NCBI GenBank assembly: GCA_964504195.1
Contig: CAZDDI010000031.1
Coordinates: forward strand, 1-47,499
Length of the DNA stretch: 47,499 nucleotides
Origin: CAZDDI01 sp964504195
GTDB taxonomy: Bacteria > Chloroflexota > Anaerolineae > B4-G1 > SLSP01
Reading direction: 5' to 3'
A program made the translations under genes and the position numbers. The number at the start of each line of letters is the position of its first letter. The first letter of the stretch is position 1. A model generated the notes under the pieces. It did not search any database and was not told the DNA's origin. It saw only the letters and a program-made list of their open reading frames with translations. Of this stretch, positions 23,947 to 31,942 are shown piece after piece.

Positions 23947-25368
23947 CTATTGGGCACCTGCCACCACAGGCAAAATTGGGGCAGGAATATCATAGAACGC
24001 CGCAACCCACTGTAACGGGTCTACGGCCTGTCCATCCACCCATACCTCCCAGTGCAAATGCGCGCCGGTGGAGAGACCCGTGTTACCCACGCGCCCCAAA
24101 ATATCGCCCTGTGCCACGCGCTGCCCCACAGTGACATCGTTCCGCGAAAGGTGCCAATAACCGGTGATTAAGCCCCAACCGTGATCCACCATCACAGCAT
24201 TGCCCCGCACAAGCAACGGTTCGGAGAGGATGACGGTTCCGGCAGCCGGAGCACGCACCGGCATCCCCGTTCCGGCGCGGAAATCTACCCCTGCATGATA
24301 ACTATTGAAGGCACCCCCATAAGAACGGCGTGAGCCAAAGTAAGATGAAACCGCCGCTTGCAACGGGTACTGAAAGGGGAATTCCCAACGCCGCGTCTCG
24401 GTGCGCACCCCCCGCAAGCGGGCCAACGTGTTGAGCTCCGCCTGTACAAGGGCCTGATCAAGCAAATTCTGGCGATCCGGCGGCAAATCAATGCGCTCAT
24501 AACCGAAGCGCCCAGCAGTGACGGTCAACGGAAACTGTAAGGCTAAGGTGCTATCGCTGGTCTGGACCCGTACCACCGCATCATACGTACCCGGATCGAG
24601 CATGGGGTCAATCCCCAACAGCGCGAAGAGATGCGTGTCATCCTGGTTGTAACAGGGGGTGGTTTTACCCAAGTAGGAGACCTCACAAACAGCCGGCGCA
24701 AGGGTCTCCAGCTCCAGTACAAGCGTCTGCCCACGATCCGCTGATGAAGCCGAAAGGCGCAGATGGGCGACCGGACGCGGCAACACGTCTGCATTGCCAG
24801 CGCTGGGCAGCAGCAATGGCCCGTGGGTGTAGACGGGGCGCGGGTTCAAGATAGCCAATGACCAATACGATACGCCCTGGCGTAGCGCGAGTGTAAGCAA
24901 GCTCTCACCCGCTGGCATGACAGCCGGAACGATATCAGCACGGGGAGGCAACAGCACTGTCTGCCCGGGGCGCAATTGTGCCGGGTTGAGTAAACCATTG
25001 ACCTCAGCGAGCGCGTGCGTCTCTACACCGGAGCGTTGCGCCAGCAAGGCAAGGTCTTCACCCAATGCGACACGGTAGGCTGCCCAACTACTTGTATCCA
25101 CAGCCGCAAGATGCGGCGTCAGGCGCAATTGCTGTCCGACATAGATGTGCCGGGGATCGGCCAACGCATTTATCCTGGCTAAGGCCTCTACAGTAGCGCC
25201 GTGCTGCGCCGCTATCGAGAAAAGCGTATCGCCAGGCTGTACCACATAATCAGGGCCTTCATATTCAAGCGCCTCGGAGAGCTCGGGGGGGAGATTATCC
25301 CAGGCCTGCACCTGAGTCGGCCACACACACACTAACAAACAAATAGCCATGAAAGCTTTGCGCAACAT
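23947..25368 (-). CDS. LysM-containing M23 peptidase
   Basis: A 473-aa secreted protein. After a signal peptide (AFMAICLLVCVWPTQVQA) come two good LysM domains (YVVQPGDTLFSIAAQHGATV, then YRVALGEDLALLAQRSG) and a weaker third (VMPAGESLLTLALRQGV). These bind peptidoglycan or chitin-like glycans. An unassigned beta region follows. The C-terminal M23 domain has YHAGVDF (H...D), GYWHLS and HLHWEVW, the intact zinc site of lysostaphin-type endopeptidases. It likely trims cell-wall peptides. GAGGT stands before ATG 25368. It is the first gene of an operon with birA and the CPBP protease. Confidence 0.93.
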   Translation of the reverse strand: MLRKAFMAICLLVCVWPTQVQAWDNLPPELSEALEYEGPDYVVQPGDTLFSIAAQHGATVEALARINALADPRHIYVGQQLRLTPHLAAVDTSSWAAYRVALGEDLALLAQRSGVETHALAEVNGLLNPAQLRPGQTVLLPPRADIVPAVMPAGESLLTLALRQGVSYWSLAILNPRPVYTHGPLLLPSAGNADVLPRPVAHLRLSASSADRGQTLVLELETLAPAVCEVSYLGKTTPCYNQDDTHLFALLGIDPMLDPGTYDAVVRVQTSDSTLALQFPLTVTAGRFGYERIDLPPDRQNLLDQALVQAELNTLARLRGVRTETRRWEFPFQYPLQAAVSSYFGSRRSYGGAFNSYHAGVDFRAGTGMPVRAPAAGTVILSEPLLVRGNAVMVDHGWGLITGYWHLSRNDVTVGQRVAQGDILGRVGNTGLSTGAHLHWEVWVDGQAVDPLQWVAAFYDIPAPILPVVAGAQ

Positions 25369-25400
25369 ACACACCTCGGAAAAAACTAATAACTTCTTCT

Positions 25401-25428
25401 ATAATAAGCAAAACGGAGCAAAAGTCAA
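25401..25428 (-). promoter_or_regulatory. promoter of the M23-birA-CPBP operon
   Basis: The minus strand reads TTGACT (25428-25423), 16 bp, TATTAT (25406-25401), about 33 bp before the M23 start. The remaining 25,429-25,531 shows no gene. Confidence 0.8.
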
Positions 25429-25531
25429 TCTGGGCCAGACTAGGCATCTCTACCCCACAGCAGTTTTAACCGCAAAATTCGGTTGCTGCCGTGCTTAACT
25501 CAAAGGGATTGCCTCTAAGCGCGTGTGGGTA

Positions 25532-25912
25532 TTATTCCTCCAGCGGCTCGATAGTGAAATGATCGCCCACCTGCACCTGCTCCAACAACGCTGGGGCAGC
25601 TTCAAGCACATATTGCGCGGGCTTGGGTGCAACATAATAGGGGCGAAAGGCACGCGCTAGCTGCGCCGAAACCACCGTCCCCTGCGCATCCAACCAGATA
25701 GCAGCGATATCAAAGAAAACAAAGAACATGTGAATCGCCGTATCCAACCGGCTCTCGCGGCGCTCCACCAATAGTAACGCCTCCTCCGGGCCAAGCGCCC
25801 GGCGAAAGGTCAAACCACGTAACCGACAAAGGAAAGTACGGCAATAGCGCACCCGCACAGGTAACTGCGCGCCATCCGCACGGCGCAAGATGACAAATTT
25901 CGGCTGTTTCAT
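25532..25912 (-). CDS. DUF192 family protein
   Basis: A 126-aa protein with the DUF192 pattern: an N-terminal strand, then CRTFLCRLRGLTFRRALGPEEALLL, the conserved segment SRLDTAIHMFFVFFDIAAIWLD, and VLEAAPALLEQVQVGDH near the end. The family has a small beta-barrel fold and no proven function; many members are exported, but this one has no signal peptide. It overlaps the histidine kinase stop by 4 bp (ATGA), so it is the last gene of the xseB-lipoprotein-kinase operon. Confidence 0.88.
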   Translation of the reverse strand: MKQPKFVILRRADGAQLPVRVRYCRTFLCRLRGLTFRRALGPEEALLLVERRESRLDTAIHMFFVFFDIAAIWLDAQGTVVSAQLARAFRPYYVAPKPAQYVLEAAPALLEQVQVGDHFTIEPLEE

Positions 25913-28302
25913 CGCGTAAGTCCTACCCCCTCAAGCCCCTGGACTCGATGTAGCGGCAGCAACACCGTAAATTTGCTACCCACGCCCGGCGTGCTATCAA
26001 GCCACACCCGCCCACCGTGCGCTTCAGCCAACGCCTTGACAATCGCCAACCCAATCCCCAGCCCACCAGCCTCCAGACTCAAGGGATTGTCCGCCCGATA
26101 GAAGCGTTCCCAGATACGCCCCTGCTCAGCCAAATCAACCCCTACCCCGGTATCTGCCACCCAACATGAAAGATAGGTAGGCTCAGCCAGATCGTCATCC
26201 ATCACTGCACACCCGATCCGCAGTTGACCGCCGGGATAAGTAAACTTGAGCGCATTGCTGAACAAATTATCAAACACCGAGCGCAAACGGTTAGGATCAG
26301 CCTCCAATGTCGGCAAACCTTCCGGCATTTCCAGTTGCACATCTATCTCACGCTCAGCAAAATGTTCTCGATAGCGCAACAACACATCATCCACAACTTT
26401 ACTGATGGTCACGGTCTGATATGAAAGCCCCAACCTCCCCCGTTCGATTTCGGAAACGGAAATCAAGTTGTCGGTGATAAAATTCATACGCACGGTATTC
26501 TCACGAATAACACCCAGGAACTGCCGCATCGTCGAAGGCAAATCGCCCAACATACCTGTCAACAACAGTTCCACATAACCCTTGATAGCTGTAAGCGGCG
26601 TGCGCAGCTCATGCGAGATACTGGTAATGAAGTCGCGTTTAGCTTCTTCGGCAAGCATCTCACGGGTAATATCTTGCATCACAGCCACCACACCCAGACG
26701 GAACCCGTCCTTCATGCGCACTGGCGCAGCATGCGTCAAGATTTTACGATCCTGCAACGTCAACACCGTCTCAACCGGGTCTTCCAGATTCAACAAATGC
26801 TCGGACTCGATAGGGCTGTCGGTCAACAAAGGATTGAGCAGTCCCAACACCATTTCTCCCAACACTTCCGCCCGATCAACGGCCAAAATACCCTCAGCGG
26901 CCTGGTTCATCAAGATAATTTGCCCACGCGGGTCAGTCACCAGGATTCCCTCGGTCATACTTTCGAGAATGGCTTCCTGGCGGCGGACTTCAGCCTCGCG
27001 TACTTTGAGCAAAGTTGCCAGCTCCGCAGCCTTCGCCTCAAGATCACGATACAGTTGACTGTTCTCTACTGCACCGGCAAGCTGCACAGCAATAGTCGTC
27101 GCCAAAGACTGCTGTTCAGATGTAAAAGCGCGATGAGTATGCTCGTTACAAGCCACCAACACGCCCAGGGTGCGCTTTTGCCGCGTGAGGGGCTGCAACA
27201 ATATCGGGCCGGGTTGTTTAACCCCCAACAAATCAAAGAGCGGTTGCAGCTGCACGGAGTCCACATCATCGTTGAATGTCAACTGGCGCGGGCGTAACGT
27301 AGAAGCCAGCATAGGATAATCACTCAGAGGCAACTGCTGCGCCGGCCCAGTACGCTTGATACCCAAGATGCGATATTGTGCTGCCAGGGTAATCACATCC
27401 GGGTGATCTGGGTGCAATACAAAGATCGCAGCCAGATCAGTGCTGAGGGCCATCGCTACATTCTCCACCACCCGCCCTAGCATTCCCCGCAAATCCAGCG
27501 CATCGCCAATTGAGCGCGTGGCTTCGATCAAAAACAGTAAGGATTGGCTTTGCCGGAGCGCATCCTGACTCAAGTCTTGCAGTTCTTTGCGATAAGTCTC
27601 CAAGTCACGGAGCGCCGATTGGTACAGATCAATAGCGAAGAGGGGGTAAGCGATAAGCGCCAACAAGCGCCCGATGCCCTCACCGGAAGCCAGCGGCGTT
27701 CCAAACCAACCCGAACCGCCCAGGCTTACCAAAGCGCCCAGGCCTAACAAGGCAAAGGCATACGGCGCCAACGTCGTCGTACCACGACGCTTGAAGAGTA
27801 AAGCTGCCCCCGTACAAGCAACGATAGCAGTACTGGCATGCCACAGCGGCACTTGCCACGAGTGTTGCGTATACGTCAGGGCTACCGGCCCGGCACTCTC
27901 CAGATACCACTGGATTACCGCTAGCAATACTAGTCCCCCCCAGCAACACAAAAGGATTTGCAAGGCTAGACGAGTGTGTTTGCTCCAACGCTGAGCAATG
28001 ACAAAGGCCCACAAAAGCAACGATACTGAGAGCAGCTCGCTGCCATATAAAAAAGGGCTACTGAAGTGCGCTAACATCGAATCTGGCATGATGTGCAAAG
28101 GAGCCACGAACAACGCCAACAAACGAAAGCCCATAATCAGCGCCAGGGCCACCACATACGGGCGCAGTGTCACATCGCGGGATTTGTGCCACTCGGTCCA
28201 GACGATGCCGAGGGCCGCCAATAGACCCAACACAATCAGCGCCTGATAAACAGCTGTACCGGCCAGCGTTCCCAACAGATTGAGCAGAAATTGAAGCGCC
28301 AC
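25909..28302 (-). CDS. membrane sensor histidine kinase with GAF and PAS domains
   Basis: A 797-aa hybrid of about seven N-terminal membrane helices (1-240), a GAF domain (about 265-415), a coiled coil, a PAS domain (about 440-555, ESMTEGILVTDPRGQIILMN), HisKA with the phospho-acceptor His in SHELRTPLTAIKGYVELL (about 565), and HATPase_c. The ATPase has an N box (NLFSNALKF), a G1 box (DTGVGVD) and a G2 box (GLGIGLAIVKAL). It starts with GTG after GGGGGAGA. No response regulator gene adjoins it, so it is an orphan here. It could feed the PhoB-like regulator inferred from the 11-bp repeats at 40-43 kb, but nothing in the sequence proves this. Confidence 0.95.
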   Translation of the reverse strand: MALQFLLNLLGTLAGTAVYQALIVLGLLAALGIVWTEWHKSRDVTLRPYVVALALIMGFRLLALFVAPLHIMPDSMLAHFSSPFLYGSELLSVSLLLWAFVIAQRWSKHTRLALQILLCCWGGLVLLAVIQWYLESAGPVALTYTQHSWQVPLWHASTAIVACTGAALLFKRRGTTTLAPYAFALLGLGALVSLGGSGWFGTPLASGEGIGRLLALIAYPLFAIDLYQSALRDLETYRKELQDLSQDALRQSQSLLFLIEATRSIGDALDLRGMLGRVVENVAMALSTDLAAIFVLHPDHPDVITLAAQYRILGIKRTGPAQQLPLSDYPMLASTLRPRQLTFNDDVDSVQLQPLFDLLGVKQPGPILLQPLTRQKRTLGVLVACNEHTHRAFTSEQQSLATTIAVQLAGAVENSQLYRDLEAKAAELATLLKVREAEVRRQEAILESMTEGILVTDPRGQIILMNQAAEGILAVDRAEVLGEMVLGLLNPLLTDSPIESEHLLNLEDPVETVLTLQDRKILTHAAPVRMKDGFRLGVVAVMQDITREMLAEEAKRDFITSISHELRTPLTAIKGYVELLLTGMLGDLPSTMRQFLGVIRENTVRMNFITDNLISVSEIERGRLGLSYQTVTISKVVDDVLLRYREHFAEREIDVQLEMPEGLPTLEADPNRLRSVFDNLFSNALKFTYPGGQLRIGCAVMDDDLAEPTYLSCWVADTGVGVDLAEQGRIWERFYRADNPLSLEAGGLGIGLAIVKALAEAHGGRVWLDSTPGVGSKFTVLLPLHRVQGLEGVGLTR

Positions 28303-28314
28303 GATTCTCCCCCT

Positions 28315-29190
28315 TTACTCGGAGGTCAGGGTGACTGCGCCGATACCGGCGGTCAGGTTGATGGTCAACGTGATTGAGGATTCACCGTAAGCCGCATTGA
28401 CGTAGACATTATCGCTCTGCTCAACAAAACCGTTCAACGTCAAGGCACTCATAGGGGTGGTCGTGTAGTTTATACGCACCCCCAGGGTAGCAGGAACGCG
28501 CAACGTAACTTGCCCGGCCCCCGCACGCACGTCGGCCACGGCTGAGCGCGTCCACGCGCCGCCGAAGTCCGCCTGCACGGTGCCAGCCCCCCCAATCAAT
28601 GAGAGGCGATCAAAATTAGCATTGCCCAAGTCGCGCAAATTGAGGTTGCCAGTGCCAGCAGTAACGCGCAGCAAGCCGAGCGGCTCAGGATTAGTCTCAG
28701 TAAAGGTCAAAGTCATGTCAGCGTTAGCAGCAGTAACACCAAGATCGGAAAGGGAAATCCCCCCTAAGTCCAACGTCGCCATACCTGCACCCAAATCCAC
28801 CCCCAAATCAATGGGAACGTCATGGGGCAAGGCCACATTCCAGGCATTGACGAACTCTTCACCCCCAAACGCCAACTGGGTACCGATACCCTGATTGACA
28901 GTGAGACGTGCATTGGTATTCTGCATGGTCTGAGTAATTTGAGGTGCCCACTCTTCAACATTATAGCGGAAAGCGGTTGCCACTTGTAGCGAAGCATCCC
29001 ACGGTTGCAGCACAAAATCACCGGAGAGCATCCGTAAGCGCACTTGCGCACGAGACGCACCGGCAAGACTCCAGGATTGTGTTTGCTCCACCGTTTCGAT
29101 AATGGTCAAGGGTTGTGACGTAGGAATTGAGACCGCACAAGCGAGCGTCGTCAAAAACAATAGCGCTGCCCACCAACGAAGATGCGCCAT
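28315..29190 (-). CDS. toast-rack/DUF4097-like lipoprotein
   Basis: A protein of about 291 aa with a lipoprotein signal (WWAALLFLTTLAC, Cys about 18). The mature part is almost all short beta-strands with regular Gly/Leu spacing (LGVDLGAGMATLDLGGISLS, RVTAGTGNLNLRDLG, LIGGAGTVQADFGG, VRAGAGQVTLRVP). This is the right-handed beta pattern of toast-rack/DUF2154 and DUF4097 proteins, some of which sense cell-envelope stress. GGAGC precedes ATG 29190. It lies 12 bp before the sensor kinase gene; an accessory sensing role in the same pathway is a reasonable inference. Confidence 0.75.
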   Translation of the reverse strand: MAHLRWWAALLFLTTLACAVSIPTSQPLTIIETVEQTQSWSLAGASRAQVRLRMLSGDFVLQPWDASLQVATAFRYNVEEWAPQITQTMQNTNARLTVNQGIGTQLAFGGEEFVNAWNVALPHDVPIDLGVDLGAGMATLDLGGISLSDLGVTAANADMTLTFTETNPEPLGLLRVTAGTGNLNLRDLGNANFDRLSLIGGAGTVQADFGGAWTRSAVADVRAGAGQVTLRVPATLGVRINYTTTPMSALTLNGFVEQSDNVYVNAAYGESSITLTINLTAGIGAVTLTSE

Positions 29191-29212
29191 ACTCAAGCTC
29201 CTTTCGATAGCC

Positions 29213-29467
29213 TCAAACCGCTTCTAGCACAACCAGCGGAGCAAAGGGTTCTACGCTGCCATCGGGCGATAAGCGCACAATACGTAATTCTACCTCATCC
29301 AAGAGGTGCTGACAGTGCTCAGTAAGTGCGCGCCCGCGTTGATAAAGACACACCAGCTCTTCAAGCGGCTGCCCACCTGTCTCCAACAAACGCACGGTTG
29401 TTTCCAATTCCGCTAATGCCTGCTCAAAAGAAAGACTATCTACAGGTTCAATTTCCGATGTGTGCAT
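29213..29467 (-). CDS. xseB: exodeoxyribonuclease VII small subunit
   Basis: An 84-aa helical protein with the family pattern SFEQALAELETTVRLLETGG, then LEELVCLYQRGRALTEHCQHLLDEVE. It pairs with XseA to degrade single-stranded DNA. The xseA gene is not in the window, which is not rare. It heads the operon xseB - lipoprotein - histidine kinase - DUF192 and has a clear promoter (29540-29567) and a TAGGAG site. Confidence 0.93.
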   Translation of the reverse strand: MHTSEIEPVDSLSFEQALAELETTVRLLETGGQPLEELVCLYQRGRALTEHCQHLLDEVELRIVRLSPDGSVEPFAPLVVLEAV

Positions 29468-29539
29468 GCATACAACTCCTACAGAGGGGATTTACAAATT
29501 TATGTGACTGCCTGTCGTTTGCTATGTACCGTTCTTTAT

Positions 29540-29567
29540 ATTATAACCGGGTTTTTGGGGTTGTCAC
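29540..29567 (-). promoter_or_regulatory. promoter of the xseB-kinase operon
   Basis: The minus strand reads GTGACA (29567-29562), 16 bp, TATAAT (29545-29540). The start codon of xseB is about 70 bp downstream. Nothing else coding is seen from 29,468 to 29,700. Confidence 0.8.
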
Positions 29568-29706
29568 CTGCGCACAATTCTAGGGGTAGCGCATTGAGAA
29601 AACTTATCCTATCACGCTGCCAGTTGTGCCGCTAAAGCAGCCTTATTGTTTTTAGAGAGGATTTCTGCAACAAATGGTCAAATTGCCGATAGCCCTAGCA
29701 ACACAG

Positions 29707-29734
29707 TTGACAAGTTAGCAACTTTGCATATAAT
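29707..29734 (+). promoter_or_regulatory. consensus promoter of tRNA-Leu
   Basis: TTGACA (29707-29712), 16 bp, TATAAT (29729-29734): both hexamers match consensus. The tRNA begins 14 bp after the -10. Confidence 0.9.
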
Positions 29735-29747
29735 GACGTTTGTGAGC

Positions 29748-29830
29748 GCCTCAGTGGCGGAATTGGCATACGCAGCAGGTTGAGGGCCTGTGCCCTAACG
29801 GGCGTGGAGGTTCGACTCCTCTCTGAGGCA
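29748..29830 (+). tRNA. tRNA-Leu (anticodon GAG)
   Basis: A class II tRNA with a long variable arm. The acceptor GCCTCAG pairs with CTGAGGC, the D-arm holds GGAATTGGC, the anticodon loop is TTGAGGG (GAG), the variable arm is TGCCCTAACGGGCGT, and the T-arm is GGAGG-TTCGACT-CCTCT. CCA is not encoded. Its own promoter and terminator make it a single unit. tRNA-Leu genes are common integration sites, and the decayed DNA that follows (29.9-30.9 kb) fits that, but no direct repeat of the 3' end was found by eye. Confidence 0.95.
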
Positions 29831-29865
29831 CACGACTACGCTTTTTAGATAGGGCGTGACACAGC

Positions 29866-29894
29866 AAAGCGGCTCCCTGATGGGAGCCGCTTTT
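29866..29894 (+). terminator. terminator of tRNA-Leu
   Basis: AAAGCGGCTCCC (29866-29877) pairs with GGGAGCCGCTTTT (29882-29894) around a short loop, 36 bp after the tRNA. Confidence 0.85.
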
Positions 29895-30077
29895 GCGTTG
29901 TACACAGCCAGTGGTTTTCTTGATTTTGATGCTGGGACGAGGCCGGCGGACATTATATGTGCGTAAAACCTCAAAAATTTTCGACGGCTTCGCCGCGAGC
30001 GTGTCTGGTTTGGAGTCGCCCGCTGTTACCCCCCCAGCACGCTTGTTAAACAGTGCATAGAGTTCAGAAGACAGGGA

Positions 30078-30221
30078 TCAAAACACATCAAAGAGAACAC
30101 TCCTGGTGACACAAAAGCCGTAGCGGGCGCTGAGGGCGCCGTCAGGATGATTGCAGGTAAGGGAGGCGCACCGCACCCAATAAATACTACTACCCCAACC
30201 ACCACCCCGGAGCACTGCTGT
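30078..30221 (-). pseudogene. 3' fragment of an FGE/SUMF1-type (C-type lectin fold) gene
   Basis: The minus strand encodes TAVLRGGGWGSSIYWVRCAS, then NHPDGALSARYGF and a stop after a few residues. The pattern LRGGxW...VRCA...PD...GF is the C-terminal signature of formylglycine-generating-enzyme-like domains. Upstream of the Thr the frame is not family-like, so only the last 45 or so codons survive. The same signature forms the variable region of diversity-generating retroelement target proteins. No reverse transcriptase is in the window. The surrounding 29,895-30,500 has no intact gene; a plus-strand frame at 30,147-30,482 is unrecognised. Confidence 0.55.
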
Positions 30222-30501
30222 GCTTTTTGGCCCCACCGCCCTACTGATGAAGCCGCTGCTCACGGCGCTAATTGCGCTGACGACCATTTGAGGCTGGATG
30301 AGGTCTCCAATCTGCGCGCCCAAGGCTATGCCGCGCTGCTCATCACCAGCCATGGGGCGCAAGGGACGCTAGCCCATTGGCATCGCGTCACCGATACGCT
30401 GGAGAACCTCAATTTGCACGGGCTAAGCCGCGCGGCGCAGTATACCGGGGCGTTATTGCAGACGCGCGATGCGCTGGAATGACCCGGTTTCAATATATCT
30501 A

Positions 30502-30529
30502 TTGACAAAAATACAATAGATGCTATACT
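30502..30529 (+). promoter_or_regulatory. promoter upstream of the PadR pseudogene and NifX/MinD cluster
   Basis: TTGACA (30502-30507), 16 bp, TATACT (30524-30529). ACAATAGA and GACAATAGAGG flank the -10, a short repeat that could be a PadR operator. With the regulator gene broken, transcription from here would read through into the NifX/MinD genes; no other promoter was seen before 30,942. Confidence 0.75.
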
Positions 30530-30574
30530 GACAATAGAGGTGGATAATGTGGTGACTGGGGCTATAATCGCCGG

Positions 30575-30941
30575 ATGGGACAATTCCTCGATCCGGCGCT
30601 GCTTTTGTTGCTGGAACGATCCCCTGCACACGGCTACACGCTCTTGAGCCGGATGGCTGAGTTTGGCTTGGAATTCCTCGCCCTACCGTCATCTACCGCG
30701 CGCTGCGCGAGATGGAAGACCAGGGTTAGGTGAGTTCCACGCGAAACGAAGAGGAGACACAACGGCCACCACGGCGCGTTTACGCGCTCACCCCGCCAGG
30801 CGCAACGTCCTGCGCTGCTGTATTGCTCAGCTTCAGAACACACGCCAAATACTTGACTATTTCTTAGCCTGATACAAAGAGCTTGTTGCAGAAGATGAAC
30901 CGGATGTAGCAACAGCCCCAACTATTGCCGAGGAGGTTATC
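30575..30941 (+). pseudogene. PadR-family transcriptional regulator, inactivated
   Basis: The family sequence is readable across three frames. MGQFLDPALLLLLERSPAHG and YTLLSRMAEFGLEFLA form the N-terminal winged helix. A frameshift near 30,685 moves to PTVIYRALREMEDQG, then a TAG stop, then RPPRRVYALTPPGA (the PadR wing). A further shift leads to QLQNTRQILDYFLA, a TGA, and YKELVAEDEPDVA. Two frameshifts plus two stops mean no functional repressor can be made. PadR proteins usually repress the adjacent operon, so loss would leave the NifX/MinD operon unrepressed (inference). Confidence 0.88.
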
Positions 30942-31271
30942 ATGCGCTTAGTCATTCCTGCCAATGGCACCCACCTGGATGCGCCCACCAGCCCCGTTTT
31001 CGGACGCTGCCAGACTTTTATCTTGGTTGACCCGGAGACTTTGGAGTTTGAAGCCCTGCCTAATCCTGCCGCTACCGCTACCGGTGGCGCAGGCGTGCAA
31101 GCCGCGCAACTGGTCTTGCAAAAAGGCGCGGATGCTATCCTGGCGCGGAGTTTAGGCCCTAAAGCATTTGGGTTGATCCAGACGGCGGGTATCTCTACTT
31201 ATGTGTTGGAAGGCGCGACCGTGCGCGAGGCGCTGCTGGCTTTTAAGGCCAAGCGCTTAACGCGACTTTAG
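30942..31271 (+). CDS. NifX/orange-protein-fold metal-cluster-binding protein 1
   Basis: A 109-aa protein of the dinitrogenase iron-molybdenum cofactor family (PF02579; NifX, NafY, NifB C-terminus, orange protein). Visible features are the N-terminal strand RLVIPANG, SPVFGRCQTFILVD, the loop NPAATATGGAGVQAAQLVLQ, and the terminal helix GATVREALLAFKAKRL. These proteins bind or carry Fe-S or Mo-containing clusters. No nitrogenase genes are present. GAGGAGG precedes the ATG. It is the first intact gene of a five-gene operon with a second NifX paralogue, a zinc-ribbon protein and two ferredoxin-bearing MinD ATPases. Confidence 0.9.
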   Translation: MRLVIPANGTHLDAPTSPVFGRCQTFILVDPETLEFEALPNPAATATGGAGVQAAQLVLQKGADAILARSLGPKAFGLIQTAGISTYVLEGATVREALLAFKAKRLTRL

Positions 31272-31299
31272 ATGCTAAATTTTGAAAGGAATTCTCCCC

Positions 31300-31674
31300 A
31301 TGACCAAAATCGCAATTGCTGTGTTGGATGCTAACGGTCTGGATGCACAGATTAGCCCGCACTTTGGGCGCTGCCCGTATTTCGCAGTAGCGGAGGTAGA
31401 AGGCGCGGATGTGCGTACGGTAGAAACCGTCGCCAATCCCTTCTATCCCAATCACGAACCGGGGCAGATTCCCGAATTCATCCACCGTCTGGGCGCGCAG
31501 GTGATGCTCGCCGGCGGGATGGGCGGGCGCGCCGTGACCTTCTTCCGCGAGTATGGCATTGAACCGGCGACCGGCGCGGCAGGGACGGTACGCGAATCGC
31601 TCGCCCGCTATCTCGCTGGCGGCTTGAGCGGCGCTGCACCGTGTGATGAGAGTGTCGAGCACGGACACGCCTAA
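31300..31674 (+). CDS. NifX/orange-protein-fold metal-cluster-binding protein 2
   Basis: A 124-aa paralogue of the preceding protein. It has KIAIAVLDANGLDAQISPHF, the conserved GRCPYFAVAEVEG, AGGMGGRAVTFFREYGIEP, and a C-terminal extension ending PCDESVEHGHA with Cys and His that could bind metal. AAAGGA precedes ATG 31300. In sulfate reducers a protein of this fold carries a Mo-Cu sulfide cluster and is encoded beside MinD-type ATPases (family knowledge). Which metal is bound here cannot be read from sequence. Confidence 0.9.
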   Translation: MTKIAIAVLDANGLDAQISPHFGRCPYFAVAEVEGADVRTVETVANPFYPNHEPGQIPEFIHRLGAQVMLAGGMGGRAVTFFREYGIEPATGAAGTVRESLARYLAGGLSGAAPCDESVEHGHA

Positions 31675-31723
31675 ACTCTGCTTGGGAGCTGGCAATTCTA
31701 CTTTATCCCAAGGAGGGAATATT

Positions 31724-31942
31724 ATGGGACGCGGAAGTGGAAGTGGTGCTGGTCGTGGACAGGGCGGCGGCGGCGCAGGTCGCGGTCAAGGGCAAGGCCC
31801 AGGGCGTGGTGATGGTGCAGCGGCCAGCCCAGAGGGCGCGTGTGTCTGTCCAGCGTGTGGACACCGTGAGCCGCATCTTGTCGGGCAACCCTGCACCAGC
31901 AAGGCCTGTCCTAAGTGCGGCACGCAAATGATGCGGGGATGA
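31724..31942 (+). CDS. glycine-rich zinc-ribbon protein
   Basis: A 72-aa protein: a Gly/Arg-rich first half (GSGSGAGRGQGGGGAG) and a C-terminal zinc ribbon CVCPACGHREPH...CTSKACPKCGTQM. The Cys pairs could bind zinc or a 4Fe-4S cluster. AAGGAGG sits 8 nt before ATG 31724; longer in-frame starts overlap the previous gene and lack a site. It overlaps the first MinD gene by 4 bp (ATGA). Similar short ribbon proteins recur beside NifX/MinD pairs in anaerobes; their function is unknown. Confidence 0.85.
   Translation: MGRGSGSGAGRGQGGGGAGRGQGQGPGRGDGAAASPEGACVCPACGHREPHLVGQPCTSKACPKCGTQMMRG

Noticed and set aside
30147..30482. A 111-codon plus-strand frame
   Set aside because: The N-terminal half is antisense to the FGE-type fragment. 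The rest (ALLITSHGAQGTLAHWH) faintly recalls helicase or relaxase segments, but is too short to call.
29748..30900. Integrated element at tRNA-Leu
   Set aside because: The DNA after the tRNA is decayed, but I found no integrase and no repeat of the tRNA 3' end on either side.
30942..31674. Nitrogenase cofactor genes
   Set aside because: The NifX fold is present, but there are no nifHDK, nifEN or nifB genes. The MinD/ferredoxin context fits an orange-protein-type system better.
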